Assembly (NCBI GenBank): GCA_947367375.1
Contig: CANBDZ010000013.1
Span: forward strand, 1 to 35,023
DNA: 35,023 bases
Direction: 5' to 3'
Origin: an uncultured Bacteroidales bacterium
GTDB taxonomy: Bacteria; Bacteroidota; Bacteroidia; Bacteroidales; UBA932
The notes under the pieces are model-generated. The model saw only the letters and a list, made by a program, of their open reading frames with translations. It ran no database searches and was not told the origin of the DNA. The translations under genes and the position numbers were made by a program. Shown piece after piece: positions 8,420-17,367 of this stretch (its first letter is position 1; the number at the start of each line of letters is the position of its first letter).

Positions 8420-9010
8420 ATGAAGAAAGGATTAACTGCTTTACTAATTGTTGCAGCTGTCGTATTAGGCGTTTTCCTCTGGGTAAAAGGGGCTTACAAT
8501 AAGATGGTGACAGCTGACGAAGGTGTTCAGGCTGCCTGGGCACAGGTTGAAAATGTCTATCAGCGCAGAGCTGACCTCATTCCTAACCTTGTTGCGACAG
8601 TAAAAGGCTATGCACAGCATGAGTCTGAGACTCTAGAGAGTGTAGTAGCAGCTCGCGCGAAGGCTACTCAGACTGTCGTTGACCCTTCAGACCTCTCAGA
8701 AGAGGCAATTGCAAGATTCAACGAGGCCCAGGGTGAGCTTTCTGGTGCACTCGGAAGACTCCTTCTCATTCAGGAGAGCTATCCTGATTTGAAGGCAAAC
8801 CAGAACTTCAGCGAGCTTCAGGCACAGCTTGAAGGAACTGAAAACAGGATTGCTACCGAGAGAATGAAGTTCAACGACACAGCAAGAGCTTATAACACTC
8901 TCATTAGAAAGTTCCCTGACAACATCATTGCTTCTATGTTTGGATTTGAAAAGAAGGGATATTTCGAGGCACAGGCTGGAGCTGAAACAGCACCTAAGGT
9001 AGAATTTTAA
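8420..9010 (+). CDS. lemA: LemA family membrane protein
   Basis: The 196-residue product has one N-terminal membrane segment (residues about 4-24, LTALLIVAAVVLGVFLWVKG) followed by a long helical region with the LemA signature YNKMVTADEGVQAAWAQVENVYQRRADLIPNLVATVKGYA. The length is normal (185-200). LemA proteins are anchored with a helical domain outside or in the periplasm, and their exact biochemical role is unsettled. The downstream pair of TPM-domain genes (9-base gap, then an ATGA overlap) is the usual neighbourhood of lemA in Bacteroidota, suggesting an envelope complex. A role in envelope quality control is inference only. Confidence 0.95.
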   Translation: MKKGLTALLIVAAVVLGVFLWVKGAYNKMVTADEGVQAAWAQVENVYQRRADLIPNLVATVKGYAQHESETLESVVAARAKATQTVVDPSDLSEEAIARFNEAQGELSGALGRLLLIQESYPDLKANQNFSELQAQLEGTENRIATERMKFNDTARAYNTLIRKFPDNIIASMFGFEKKGYFEAQAGAETAPKVEF

Positions 9011-9019
9011 TCACAAGAT

Positions 9020-9466
9020 ATGATACTTGAAAAATTTCTGACCGCTCAGCAGCAGGAAACTGTTGTTGACGCGGTCAGACTTGCAGAAAAAGGGACATCC
9101 GGAGAAATCCGCATCCATATAGACCGCGAGTGCAAGTCCTCACCGGTCGAAAGAGCCGAAGTTGTGTTCAACAGACTTGGAATGCACAAGACTGCCCAAC
9201 GCAACGGTGTACTTATCTATATGGCAGTAGAATCAAAAGTCTTTGCCATAGTCGGTGACAAGGGTATCAATGATGTCGTGCCAGAAAATTTCTGGACAGA
9301 CGTAATTGAGGCTATGGGCAATGAATTCCGCAAAGGGAACTTCACAGAAGGACTTTGCAAAGGAGTGCTCATGGCTGGTGAGAAGCTGAAGACATACTTC
9401 CCTTACCAGGAGGGTGACATCAACGAGCTTCCTGACAGCATTTCATTTGAGAAGGAGGACAGATGA
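9020..9466 (+). CDS. TPM-domain protein, soluble form
   Basis: The 148-residue product has no signal peptide. It contains a single TPM domain (TPM_phosphatase, PF04536): GTSGEIRIHIDRECKS, RNGVLIYMAVESKVFAIVGDKGIND, and FRKGNFTEGLCKGVLMAGEKL. TPM domains occur in the plant photosystem repair phosphatase TLP18.3 and in many bacterial envelope proteins; phosphatase activity in bacteria is not established. The stop overlaps the next start as ATGA, implying translational coupling to the membrane-bound TPM protein. The short acidic C-tail (FEKEDR) is ordinary. Confidence 0.9.
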   Translation: MILEKFLTAQQQETVVDAVRLAEKGTSGEIRIHIDRECKSSPVERAEVVFNRLGMHKTAQRNGVLIYMAVESKVFAIVGDKGINDVVPENFWTDVIEAMGNEFRKGNFTEGLCKGVLMAGEKLKTYFPYQEGDINELPDSISFEKEDR

Positions 9467-10227
9467 TGAAGAGAGCATTGACATTCATAGCTGCATTGGC
9501 CTTTGCAGTAGCAGCCTTTGCAATACCGTCCAGACCTTCTCCTGCAAGATTGGTAAACGACTTGGCAGGCACATTCACTTCCAGACAGGCAGAAGAGCTT
9601 GAAAGAGTGCTTGTCGCCTTTGATGATTCCACCTCCAATCAGATTGCAGTGGTCACAGTCAAGGACCTGGAAGGATATGAACCGGCAGAATATGCCACAA
9701 GGATAGGACTTGAGTGGGGCGTTGGCTCCGAAAAGTTCGACAACGGCATTGTGATTCTGGTAAAACCAAAGGACAACACTGCCGGAAAGGTCTTCATCGC
9801 AATCGGATACGGACTTGAGGGAGCTATCCCAGACGCCTATGCAAAGAGGATAATCAATGAGGTGATGATCCCTCACTTCAGGAATGACGACTATTATGGA
9901 GGTGTTTCAGAGGCCTGCAAGGTCCTGATGAGGCTTGCCAGTGGTGAGATTTCCGAATTACGAGAAGACGAGTTCGATGCAGATGATGCTGGAGCCATAG
10001 CTGGAGCAGTAGTGACCTTGATCATACTCATCTTTGTCTTTGTACTGATTACTCAGAACGGAGGAGACAACACAGGCTCAGGCAGCCACAGAGGTGGCAG
10101 AACCATATATACCGGTCCTATAATAACCAGCGGACGCATTTACGGCGGAGGCAGCTCATTCGGAGGAGGTTTCGGAGGATTTGGCGGAGGTTCATTCGGC
10201 GGAGGCGGTGCCGGCGGAAGCTGGTAA
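9463..10227 (+). CDS. TPM-domain membrane protein with Gly-rich tail (YgcG-like)
   Basis: The 254-residue product starts with a signal peptide (MMKRALTFIAALAFAVAAFA), followed by a TPM domain at about residues 26-150 (RLVNDLAGTFTSRQAEEL, NQIAVVTVKDLEGYEPAEYATRIGLEWGVG, DNGIVILVKPKDN, GYGLEGAIPDAYAKRII). A transmembrane helix follows at about 178-200 (AGAIAGAVVTLIILIFVFVLI), then a Gly/Ser/Phe-rich tail (GGGFGGFGGGSFGGGGAGGSW). This layout is the YgcG type commonly paired with LemA. The TPM domain would face the periplasm, with the Gly-rich tail on the other side of the membrane. It is the last gene of the operon and converges on lolA 21 bases away. Confidence 0.92.
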   Translation: MMKRALTFIAALAFAVAAFAIPSRPSPARLVNDLAGTFTSRQAEELERVLVAFDDSTSNQIAVVTVKDLEGYEPAEYATRIGLEWGVGSEKFDNGIVILVKPKDNTAGKVFIAIGYGLEGAIPDAYAKRIINEVMIPHFRNDDYYGGVSEACKVLMRLASGEISELREDEFDADDAGAIAGAVVTLIILIFVFVLITQNGGDNTGSGSHRGGRTIYTGPIITSGRIYGGGSSFGGGFGGFGGGSFGGGGAGGSW

Positions 10228-10248
10228 ACTCCTCAGCCGAGATATAAT

Positions 10249-10857
10249 CTATCTCAGGTCTGTAACGATCCAGGTCTTATCGAAGCGGATTGACGGGCGG
10301 AAGGCTGTAATGTCTTTCTGAGGGAAGGCTGTCATTTTGCTGACAGTTATGTTCCATACATTGCCGTCAGACATAGTAAATGTTCCTGAACTGAGGTTTC
10401 CTTCTGTAGAGAAAGTGACTTCCGCTGAAGTAATTTCTCCCTTTGTTTTCGGTTTCATGGTATACTTCCTGCCGCTGACAGACTTCACGTCGAAGAATTC
10501 GTCCAGGCGCGAAAGAAGAAGCGCCGGGTTTGTCATATATCCGTCAGGGCCTTCTGACACAGGCTCGATTATGACTTCCTTGGATGTCTGATCCACGATC
10601 CATACAGACTCTCCGTCGCAATAGATGTCGTAACCACCTCCCATAATGCGATAAGCTTCGCCCTGTACCTGAAGTTCAGCCTTACCCTTCACCTCAGGGC
10701 CTCCGTTTCCAACAGAGTAGTCTGCTTCCAACGCAACAAGGTTAGCCGAAAAAGTGTCATAGAGGCGGGTAAGCATAGCCGGCTCTTGAGCAAGAAGTCT
10801 TCCTGACACAAAGGACAGGAAGACTACCATGATATATTTGAATACATTTTTCATCAT
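10249..10857 (-). CDS. lolA: LolA-like outer-membrane lipoprotein carrier
   Basis: The 202-residue periplasmic protein has a Sec signal (MMKNVFKYIMVVFLSFVSGRLLAQ) and the LolA fold pattern: FSANLVALEADYSV, GKAELQVQGEAYRIMGGGYDIYCDGESVWIVDQTSKEVIIEPV, and ITVSKMTAFPQKDITAFRPS near the end. Members bind the acyl chains of released lipoproteins and carry them from the inner to the outer membrane. Its ATG overlaps the ftsK stop (TAATG), so it is coupled to ftsK. The ftsK-lolA order is common in Bacteroidota. Sequence identity to proteobacterial LolA is low, so the name rests on family pattern and context. Confidence 0.82.
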   Translation of the reverse strand: MMKNVFKYIMVVFLSFVSGRLLAQEPAMLTRLYDTFSANLVALEADYSVGNGGPEVKGKAELQVQGEAYRIMGGGYDIYCDGESVWIVDQTSKEVIIEPVSEGPDGYMTNPALLLSRLDEFFDVKSVSGRKYTMKPKTKGEITSAEVTFSTEGNLSSGTFTMSDGNVWNITVSKMTAFPQKDITAFRPSIRFDKTWIVTDLR

Positions 10858-13358
10858 TATCGTACGAAGTGCGACAGAACCTCATCGAGTTCTTCGAGCG
10901 AGGCTACGAGAACCTGTCTTGGTTTCGAACCTTCCTGAGGTCCTACAATGCCGGCACCCTCAAGCTGGTCCATTACGCGTCCTGCTCTTGCATATCCCAT
11001 ACCAAGACGTCTCTGAAGATCTGAAGTTGATCCCTTCTGCGATGTAACCACCATACGGGCCGCATCTTCAAACATAGGGTCTATGTTGTTCATATCGATA
11101 GATCCGCCGCTGGTTTCACCATCCTGCGATTCCGGTACAGGGAGGTAATATGGAGTGTTGTAGCACTGCTTGTAACCGCTCTGCTTTCCGATGAAGTCGG
11201 TGATCTTGTTGATCTCTGCCATACTCACGAGAGCGCACTGCACTCGTTCCATTTCCACTCCGGAATAATAGAGCATATCTCCACGTCCTATGAGGTTCTC
11301 AGCGCCGTTCGAGTCAAGGATAGTAGCCGAATCCACACGAGAAACCACTCTGAAGGCAATTCTTGTAGGGAAGTTTGTCTTGATGAGACCTGTGATGACG
11401 TTTACAGATGGACGCTGGGTTGCGATGATCACGTGGATACCAGCAGCTCTACCCTTCTGAGCAAGGCGGACAATGGAAGCCTCAATGTTCTTCGCTGCCT
11501 TTCTTGCCTCCGGACCGGCTCCTCCCGCCATTGTAAGGTCGGCGTACTCATCGATAACAACTACAAGATAAGGAAGATACTTGTGTCCGTCAGTAGGAAG
11601 GAGATGGCGGTCTCTGTACTTTTCATTATAGAGGGTAAGCTTGTTCACTCCAGCAAGAGCGAGGAGTTTGTATCTCTCATCCATCTCTATACAAAGCGAG
11701 TTCAACACTTCTTCGGCGTGCTTTGCATCCTTTACGATAGCGTGTTCACGCTCATCCTCCTCGCTTGCTGCCATTGGAAGCACAGCAAGATAATGTTTAA
11801 GAAGAGAATTATACGAAGTGAACTCCACCATCTTAGGGTCAATGAAGACAAACTTCAGTTCAGACGGATGCTTAGCATAGAGGAGCGAAGCAATGATCAC
11901 GTTCAAGCCGACTGACTTACCCTGCTGGGTAGCACCGGCAACCAGGAGGTGCGGTGCAGAAGCCAAGTCGAAAGTCTTCACCTTCTTGGTGATGGTGTAA
12001 CCGATAGCAATCGGGAGTTCATATTTGGTCTGAGTAAAGGCCTCATTTCCAAGGGTCTTCTTCAAAGGTACTATAGAAGGTTCTCTGTTTGCCACCTCGA
12101 TACCTACGCAATCAGGAAGGACCACAACACGTACACCCTTGGCTCCCAAAGACATACCGATCTCTCTGTGCAGCATCTCGATAGAAGACACCTTGACACC
12201 CGGTGCAGGCACAACCTTGTAGAGAGTGACTGTAGGTCCGACTACAGCAGACACGTGCTGGACATCAATCTTATAATTGAGAAGAGTCGCTCTGATTCGG
12301 TTGTTGTTTATCTCAAGCTCCTCCTGAGAAACCGAATGCTGGCCATCCGAATAGTCGTCAAGAAGTTCGAGCGAAGGGAACTCATAACGTTCCAGGTCCG
12401 CTCTGTTGTCGATTCTTGGAAGTGGCTCCTGTACAGGTGCATCCGGATCGTAGTTGATGACCACATCCATAGCAGGAGTTTCAGGTTCCTCTACTGGAAT
12501 TTCAGGATTTTCAACCACTATTTCTTCTGTGACCTCATCTGCAAACGGCAGAGGATCAAGTTCGAATTCCACTTCCGACTGATCGAATTCAGAAATCTGC
12601 TCCGGCTCTTCTTCCAAGACAGGAATCTCTGCTTCTGTCTCTGTCTCAACAGGAGTCTCAGTCTCCCCTTCAGCAAGATTCTCGGCAGGAGTTACAGCCT
12701 CCTCCTCTTCAGCTTTCTCCTTCTTCTCCATTCCTGCAACTGCAAACCAATGAGCGAATCTCTTGCTTGAGAGTACAAGCCAGATAATCACCAGCACACA
12801 GATCACCAGACCGGTTACGATCCCGCCGAAAAGATTTTCCATCCAAAGAACCACTGCATGACCCGAATAACCTCCGAGACCTCCGCCAAAAAGATTTCCG
12901 AGGGCGAAAAGGTCAGAAATATATGCAAGAATCAGCGAGCTTATAAAAGCGCCACTGACACATATCATAGAGATTCTGAACAGGCCTATGCTTCTGTTCC
13001 AGAAAAAGAGTCGATATGCTATCGCACCGAGAAGGAACACAAATGCGAACGAACCGAGTCCGAGGAAATTGCGTACAAGGAAACTTCCCCACTTGTAACC
13101 CAGTTTACCTCCCGCATTGGACACATCAACATCCTGGGACATCATATTCTGCTGATATTCCAGACTCTGATCAGCCTGCCATGTAAAAAGATATGAGGCT
13201 GTTCCTATCAAGGTAATGATGGCAAATATACAGAACATCACTCCTGCTGCCTTGTAGATCAGAGACTTTACATCAGGATCAATTTCAGACAAGAACGAGA
13301 AGCGTGGCTGCTTCTCTTTCTTGCTGTCTTTCTTCTTTGTCTTATTGCTTGCAGCCAT
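10857..13358 (-). CDS. ftsK: DNA translocase FtsK/SpoIIIE
   Basis: This 833-residue septal DNA pump moves chromosome termini during division. Four transmembrane helices lie in residues about 30-200. A Glu/Pro-rich linker follows (about 210-310: EEEEAVTPAENLAEGETETPVETETEAE). The motor begins near residue 330 with Walker A GATQQGKSV near 474 and Walker B LVVVIDEYAD near 603, and TQRPSVNVITGLIKTNFPTRIAFRV is the usual sensor region. A C-terminal winged-helix gamma domain (QKGSTSDLQRRLGMGYARAGRVMDQLEGAGIVG) recognises KOPS-type sequences and activates XerCD in other bacteria. The linker is short, as is typical of Bacteroidota. The gene lies between DUF4290 (20-base gap) and lolA (overlapping). 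Confidence 0.98.
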   Translation of the reverse strand: MAASNKTKKKDSKKEKQPRFSFLSEIDPDVKSLIYKAAGVMFCIFAIITLIGTASYLFTWQADQSLEYQQNMMSQDVDVSNAGGKLGYKWGSFLVRNFLGLGSFAFVFLLGAIAYRLFFWNRSIGLFRISMICVSGAFISSLILAYISDLFALGNLFGGGLGGYSGHAVVLWMENLFGGIVTGLVICVLVIIWLVLSSKRFAHWFAVAGMEKKEKAEEEEAVTPAENLAEGETETPVETETEAEIPVLEEEPEQISEFDQSEVEFELDPLPFADEVTEEIVVENPEIPVEEPETPAMDVVINYDPDAPVQEPLPRIDNRADLERYEFPSLELLDDYSDGQHSVSQEELEINNNRIRATLLNYKIDVQHVSAVVGPTVTLYKVVPAPGVKVSSIEMLHREIGMSLGAKGVRVVVLPDCVGIEVANREPSIVPLKKTLGNEAFTQTKYELPIAIGYTITKKVKTFDLASAPHLLVAGATQQGKSVGLNVIIASLLYAKHPSELKFVFIDPKMVEFTSYNSLLKHYLAVLPMAASEEDEREHAIVKDAKHAEEVLNSLCIEMDERYKLLALAGVNKLTLYNEKYRDRHLLPTDGHKYLPYLVVVIDEYADLTMAGGAGPEARKAAKNIEASIVRLAQKGRAAGIHVIIATQRPSVNVITGLIKTNFPTRIAFRVVSRVDSATILDSNGAENLIGRGDMLYYSGVEMERVQCALVSMAEINKITDFIGKQSGYKQCYNTPYYLPVPESQDGETSGGSIDMNNIDPMFEDAARMVVTSQKGSTSDLQRRLGMGYARAGRVMDQLEGAGIVGPQEGSKPRQVLVASLEELDEVLSHFVR

Positions 13359-13378
13359 ATTTGTGACTGTTATATTGT

Positions 13379-14050
13379 TTACTTATTGTTATGCTGCTTC
13401 TTGTTCTTGCCGTTCTTGTGTCGCTGCTGGTTCTTGCCGTTCTTCTGCTGCGCACCTGGTCTTGAAAAATTCGCTCCGGATTCTACCTTGGAAAGCTGTA
13501 TTCCCTCTGGAACCTTGACTCTTCCGTCTGAAAGCTTCTCTATATCCTGGAAGATAGTCTCATCAGCGACAGTGTCCTTGTTCCAGATAAGGTACTGCTG
13601 TCTCATGTAGATGGCCAGCGAACGTATCATCGACGTCTTTACCTCACCGTCCTCGTGCTCAGCAATCAGATCTATCATGCTTTCGATATTCCTTCCATAG
13701 TGAGTAGCCTTAATAGGCTTGCCTTTGTAAGGAATCGGCTTCGGAGGCTGCTGCATCGTCTCAATCTCAGGCTTTGGATAAGGCGCATCCACATCGAGGT
13801 CAAAACCTGCAATGACATAAAGATGATCCCACAAAGTCTGCTCAAAGTTCTCCTGAAGATGAACGTCCGGATTCAGGATCTCCATCACATTTATGATAGC
13901 CTTAGCCTGCTCGTTTCGCTTGTTCCTGTCCTCGATGGTCTTGAGGTAATCAACCATCTTCTGCACATTTCTTCCGTACTCCGGAATGCACAGACGCACC
14001 CTCTCGGTGTTATACAGAAGCTTGCAGGTGTCTATATTCGTATTCTCCAT
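13379..14050 (-). CDS. DUF4290 family protein
   Basis: From the ATG at 14050 the product is 223 residues (MENTNIDTCKLLYNTERVRLCIPEYGRNVQKMVDYLKTIEDR). The track start is a TTG three codons upstream; the ATG fits better. It has no signal or membrane segment. The pattern YGRNVQKMV...HYGRNIESMIDLI with helical stretches is that of DUF4290, a Bacteroidota-specific cytoplasmic family of unknown function. The C-terminal 35 residues form a low-complexity, strongly basic tail rich in Gln, Asn and Lys (QQKNGKNQQRHKNGKNKKQHNNK), which could bind nucleic acid or the membrane surface. It precedes ftsK on the same transcript, so a link to division is possible but unproven. Confidence 0.85.
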   Translation of the reverse strand: MENTNIDTCKLLYNTERVRLCIPEYGRNVQKMVDYLKTIEDRNKRNEQAKAIINVMEILNPDVHLQENFEQTLWDHLYVIAGFDLDVDAPYPKPEIETMQQPPKPIPYKGKPIKATHYGRNIESMIDLIAEHEDGEVKTSMIRSLAIYMRQQYLIWNKDTVADETIFQDIEKLSDGRVKVPEGIQLSKVESGANFSRPGAQQKNGKNQQRHKNGKNKKQHNNK

Positions 14051-14073
14051 AAATTTCAAATGCTTACAATCTG

Positions 14074-14105
14074 CAAATATATGAAAAAATGAACTGTTTT
14101 ACAAT
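14074..14105 (-). promoter_or_regulatory. Promoter of DUF4290-ftsK-lolA
   Basis: On the minus strand ATTG (plus 14102-14105, one mismatch to TTTG) is followed after 20 bases by TATATTTG (plus 14074-14081), a perfect TAnnTTTG. The start site would be near 14067, giving a leader of about 17 bases. The -33 end touches the addA stop codon, so the ftsK operon is separable from addBA. Confidence 0.65.
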
Positions 14106-17100
14106 TATACAACCGTGATGATTTTGTCATCATTCACATACCAAAGCATAGCCGAGACATCTGTGTAACCCATACTTCTCCACAGATCCGCATAGATCTT
14201 AAGTTTAGTCTCGTATGAGCTGTAATGCTCTCCGAACTTATAGTCAACAATAACCACTGATCCGTTTTCTGCAATCATTACCCTGTCCGGCCTGTACATT
14301 TTTCCTTTGGTGTCTATCAAAGTCGTCTCATTCATCACCTTTGCCCCCTCTGCGGCAAACCATTGCGGCTTTGATGCTATCCTTTCATTCAAAAGAGCAA
14401 GAATCTCTCCCCTCTGCGGAAGATCCACATCTCCGGAGTTCACAGCGGCATCGACAGCATCTTCAAGTTCGGACACATCAGTCAGTCTCGACAATATGTC
14501 GTGAAGGACGATACCCTTAAGACGCGGAGAAGCCTCTATGCCCGCCTTGTCTTCTGCGAAGAAGTCAAGTGAATCGGCTGAGAACTTCAAACGGCTGAGC
14601 TCCCTGACATCAACCATATCTCCGTCCTCTTGATCCATTACCGGAACAACAGGATTCAACGGCACAGAAGGGAACTCGTTTCCTCCTCTCTGCACGAAGG
14701 CCTCCATCTCATCAGACTCACGCTTCATCTTAGTGAAGTCATAGCCGGATCCGAAGTGGAAGTTCAGAATGTCCTTACCTTCATCCTCTTCATTCTTGTC
14801 TACAATAAGCTCTATTCCATCAAGAATCTCTGACGAAGACACAAACCAGTAGATGAGTTCAGCAAAATTCTTGAAATCATATGTACCTGATTCTATGTTC
14901 TCCCTTCTGGTCTTTCCCGGTGCATTGGCAATAATGTGCATACCTTTCTCTGCTCTGGTAAGTGCCACATAGAGGATGTTCATATTATCCACCAGCTGAA
15001 GGAAGCTCTCTCGTGTGTAATGTCTGCTGAAATGGGTCAAGCAGCTCGCCTCTGAAAGCATCACGTCATATGTGCCTTCAGCGACACCCTCGAGTTGCGT
15101 ACCCTCAAGCTGCGGCGCACACCACATCTTTCCGCTTTTGTAGAATCCTATCTTTTCCGCATATGGAAGTATTACGTATGGGAAGGCAAGACCTTTGGAC
15201 TTGTGCACTGTCATAACCCTCACCGCGTCACCGGAAGATGGAGAACTGATGGACGGATCCTTCTCTTCCCAATACTTCAGGTAGTTGTGCAGGCTGTTGT
15301 CATGGGTGCTCACGTAGTCCTGAATCGCATCCATATATGACTGGATATGAGGGATTTCGCTCTTCCATCCGTCACCAGTCTTAAGCTTCAGTTCACGAAG
15401 GAAGTACTCAGCCAAGTCAATGAGCGAACGGTATGAGGACGGTGCATCTATGTCGAGCTGCTCAGCCAGGTAACCGTTCACCATGTCTGCAGGATTGTCT
15501 ACATAAGACATCAGGGACATAAGTCTTCTTACGGTAGCTGACTTCTTCACCTTCAGAGACTCGTCAGTTATGACAGCTATGTTTTCTTCAAGCAGGAAGG
15601 CTGCGATCTTCTCACCTTCTACATTGCCTCTCACAAGGATAGCTATGTCGCCCAGACGTGCTCCGCTTGATGTCAGTTCCCTTATTGTTTCGAGGATCTT
15701 GTCCCTCTGGAAACCATTGTCTCCCTTTCCCTTTTCCGGAGCCGGGACAAAGGTAACCTTCACACTGCCGCCTTCCTTATGCTTCGGAGCCACCTTCTGC
15801 ATCACATCCGCATAGATCTCCGCAACAGGGCCGCGTTCCTTCTCGCTCTCAGGATCCGCCAGACTGTCCATTACTGCCTCGACAGTCTCTTCAGAGATGT
15901 CCTGCCTGTCCAGAACACGAGCCAAAGTCCAGAAGAGTACATTATTGAACTTGATGACATCAGCAAGACTGCGCCAGTTAGTCTCAAGAGTATTGTCCTC
16001 CACCTTGTCAAAATGTCCCCTGATCTCGTTGTTCAGAAGATTCCAATCGGAGCCGCGCCATCTGTAGATGCTCTGCTTCACATCTCCCACAATGAGGTTG
16101 CGGCCTCCCTTGGAGTGGCTTTCCTTCAACAGCGGCAGGAAGTTATCGTACTGCACACGAGAGGTGTCCTGGAACTCGTCCAGGAGGAAATGATCGAACC
16201 TCACACCCGTCTTCTCATATATGAACGGAGCATCAGAACCGTTGATTATGTCACGAAGGATTTCATTTGAGTCATCAAGACACATTATGTTCTTCTCCTT
16301 CATTATCTCCTTGAACATCTGCTCAAGCTCGCCTGCCAATCCCAATCCATACAGCTGGGAGTCAAGGATGCAGGCAGTGTTGTAGTCCATAAGATTCTCC
16401 GCCTTGAAGAATTCTTCAACGACAGAAACATATGGGGATATATTTGAAGCTATCAGATCCAATTGTGACTTGAATCTCTTCTTCTGTTCTCCTGTAAACC
16501 ATTTGGATGAGTCCGCAAGCTTGTTCATGAAGGATGTGCCAGGCAGCTCTACGGACTCGCCTTTCTGCATCTTTGAAAACACAGCAAAATGTCCGAAGAA
16601 GGTCCTCTTGTCGGCCTTCACCTCAAGACCGTACTTTCCAAGTTCCGAAAGGACAGCCTCCGAGGCTTCAACAAGTCGGTCAAAGCCTTCTGCAATGATT
16701 TTTCTGCTTGCAGTCCTCACCTTTTTCAGATCCTCCTTGTCACGAGTGTCCGCTTTCAGTCCAGCCTCCTTTACGGCATCCTTCCTCTGACGGCTTCCCA
16801 ACCTCTTTGCTATGTCCATGAGACTTGCATCGACGCGGTACTTTCCACCTCTTTCTATCTGATCCAGAAGGTTCTCTGTCAGCCAGCCTCTCAGTTCCTT
16901 CTTTTCTTCCGTCAACGAATCCAGAAGGCGGTCTACGCTCTCCTCCACAACAGAATCTCTATCCAGTTCTACCTGATAAGAAGCGAACTGTCCTATCTCA
17001 TGAGCAAATGCCTTGAGAGTCTGCTGGAAGAACTTGTCGATAGTGCTGATGGCAAATGCACTGTAGTCGTGCAGGATGTCACTCATGACACGGGCTGACT

Positions 17101-17362
17101 TCCTCTGCAGGTCCTCCTTTGTCGGCAGCACCGAAGGCACAAAGTCATTCAGATAATCTGACTCGTGAGGTTTTGTAGCCATAATGTAGAGTTCCTTGAG
17201 TATGCGGCTCTTCATCTCATCCGTGGCCTTGTTTGTAAAGGTCACAGCCAAGATATGCCTGTAGGCATCACGATCCCTGCTTTCAAGAAGCAATCCTATA
17301 TATTTCTTTGCCAGCGTGTAGGTCTTTCCTGATCCCGCTGACGCCTTCATCAATTCCACCAT
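14105..17362 (-). CDS. addA: AddA-like ATP-dependent helicase/nuclease (UvrD/RecB family)
   Basis: The 1085-residue product unwinds and trims DNA ends for RecA loading. It has a superfamily 1A helicase core: Walker A ASAGSGKT at residues 7-14, TFTNKATDEMKSRI motif Ia, DEFQDT motif II near residue 397, DVKQSIYRWRGSD motif III, VMTVHKSKGLAFPYVILPY motif V and YVALTRAEKGMHI motif VI. The C-terminal RecB-type nuclease shows GIVLHDIL (His), YRPDRVM (Asp) and VVIVDYKFGE (DYK), then a YXXXLKIYADLW segment. It lies 5 bases after addB. The pairing with a second nuclease subunit makes AddAB more likely than RecBCD. Confidence 0.92.
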   Translation of the reverse strand: MVELMKASAGSGKTYTLAKKYIGLLLESRDRDAYRHILAVTFTNKATDEMKSRILKELYIMATKPHESDYLNDFVPSVLPTKEDLQRKSARVMSDILHDYSAFAISTIDKFFQQTLKAFAHEIGQFASYQVELDRDSVVEESVDRLLDSLTEEKKELRGWLTENLLDQIERGGKYRVDASLMDIAKRLGSRQRKDAVKEAGLKADTRDKEDLKKVRTASRKIIAEGFDRLVEASEAVLSELGKYGLEVKADKRTFFGHFAVFSKMQKGESVELPGTSFMNKLADSSKWFTGEQKKRFKSQLDLIASNISPYVSVVEEFFKAENLMDYNTACILDSQLYGLGLAGELEQMFKEIMKEKNIMCLDDSNEILRDIINGSDAPFIYEKTGVRFDHFLLDEFQDTSRVQYDNFLPLLKESHSKGGRNLIVGDVKQSIYRWRGSDWNLLNNEIRGHFDKVEDNTLETNWRSLADVIKFNNVLFWTLARVLDRQDISEETVEAVMDSLADPESEKERGPVAEIYADVMQKVAPKHKEGGSVKVTFVPAPEKGKGDNGFQRDKILETIRELTSSGARLGDIAILVRGNVEGEKIAAFLLEENIAVITDESLKVKKSATVRRLMSLMSYVDNPADMVNGYLAEQLDIDAPSSYRSLIDLAEYFLRELKLKTGDGWKSEIPHIQSYMDAIQDYVSTHDNSLHNYLKYWEEKDPSISSPSSGDAVRVMTVHKSKGLAFPYVILPYAEKIGFYKSGKMWCAPQLEGTQLEGVAEGTYDVMLSEASCLTHFSRHYTRESFLQLVDNMNILYVALTRAEKGMHIIANAPGKTRRENIESGTYDFKNFAELIYWFVSSSEILDGIELIVDKNEEDEGKDILNFHFGSGYDFTKMKRESDEMEAFVQRGGNEFPSVPLNPVVPVMDQEDGDMVDVRELSRLKFSADSLDFFAEDKAGIEASPRLKGIVLHDILSRLTDVSELEDAVDAAVNSGDVDLPQRGEILALLNERIASKPQWFAAEGAKVMNETTLIDTKGKMYRPDRVMIAENGSVVIVDYKFGEHYSSYETKLKIYADLWRSMGYTDVSAMLWYVNDDKIITVV

Positions 17363-17367
17363 AACCT

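Noticed and set aside
10228-10260. GAGATA/TATCTC hairpin between the TPM gene and lolA
   Set aside because: A 6-bp AT-rich stem with no T-tract is too weak to call a terminator.
11433-12770. Long plus-strand ORFs (160 and 273 residues) opposite ftsK
   Set aside because: They mirror the ftsK coding frame, are rich in Arg/Leu/His typical of antisense translation, and show no family motif.
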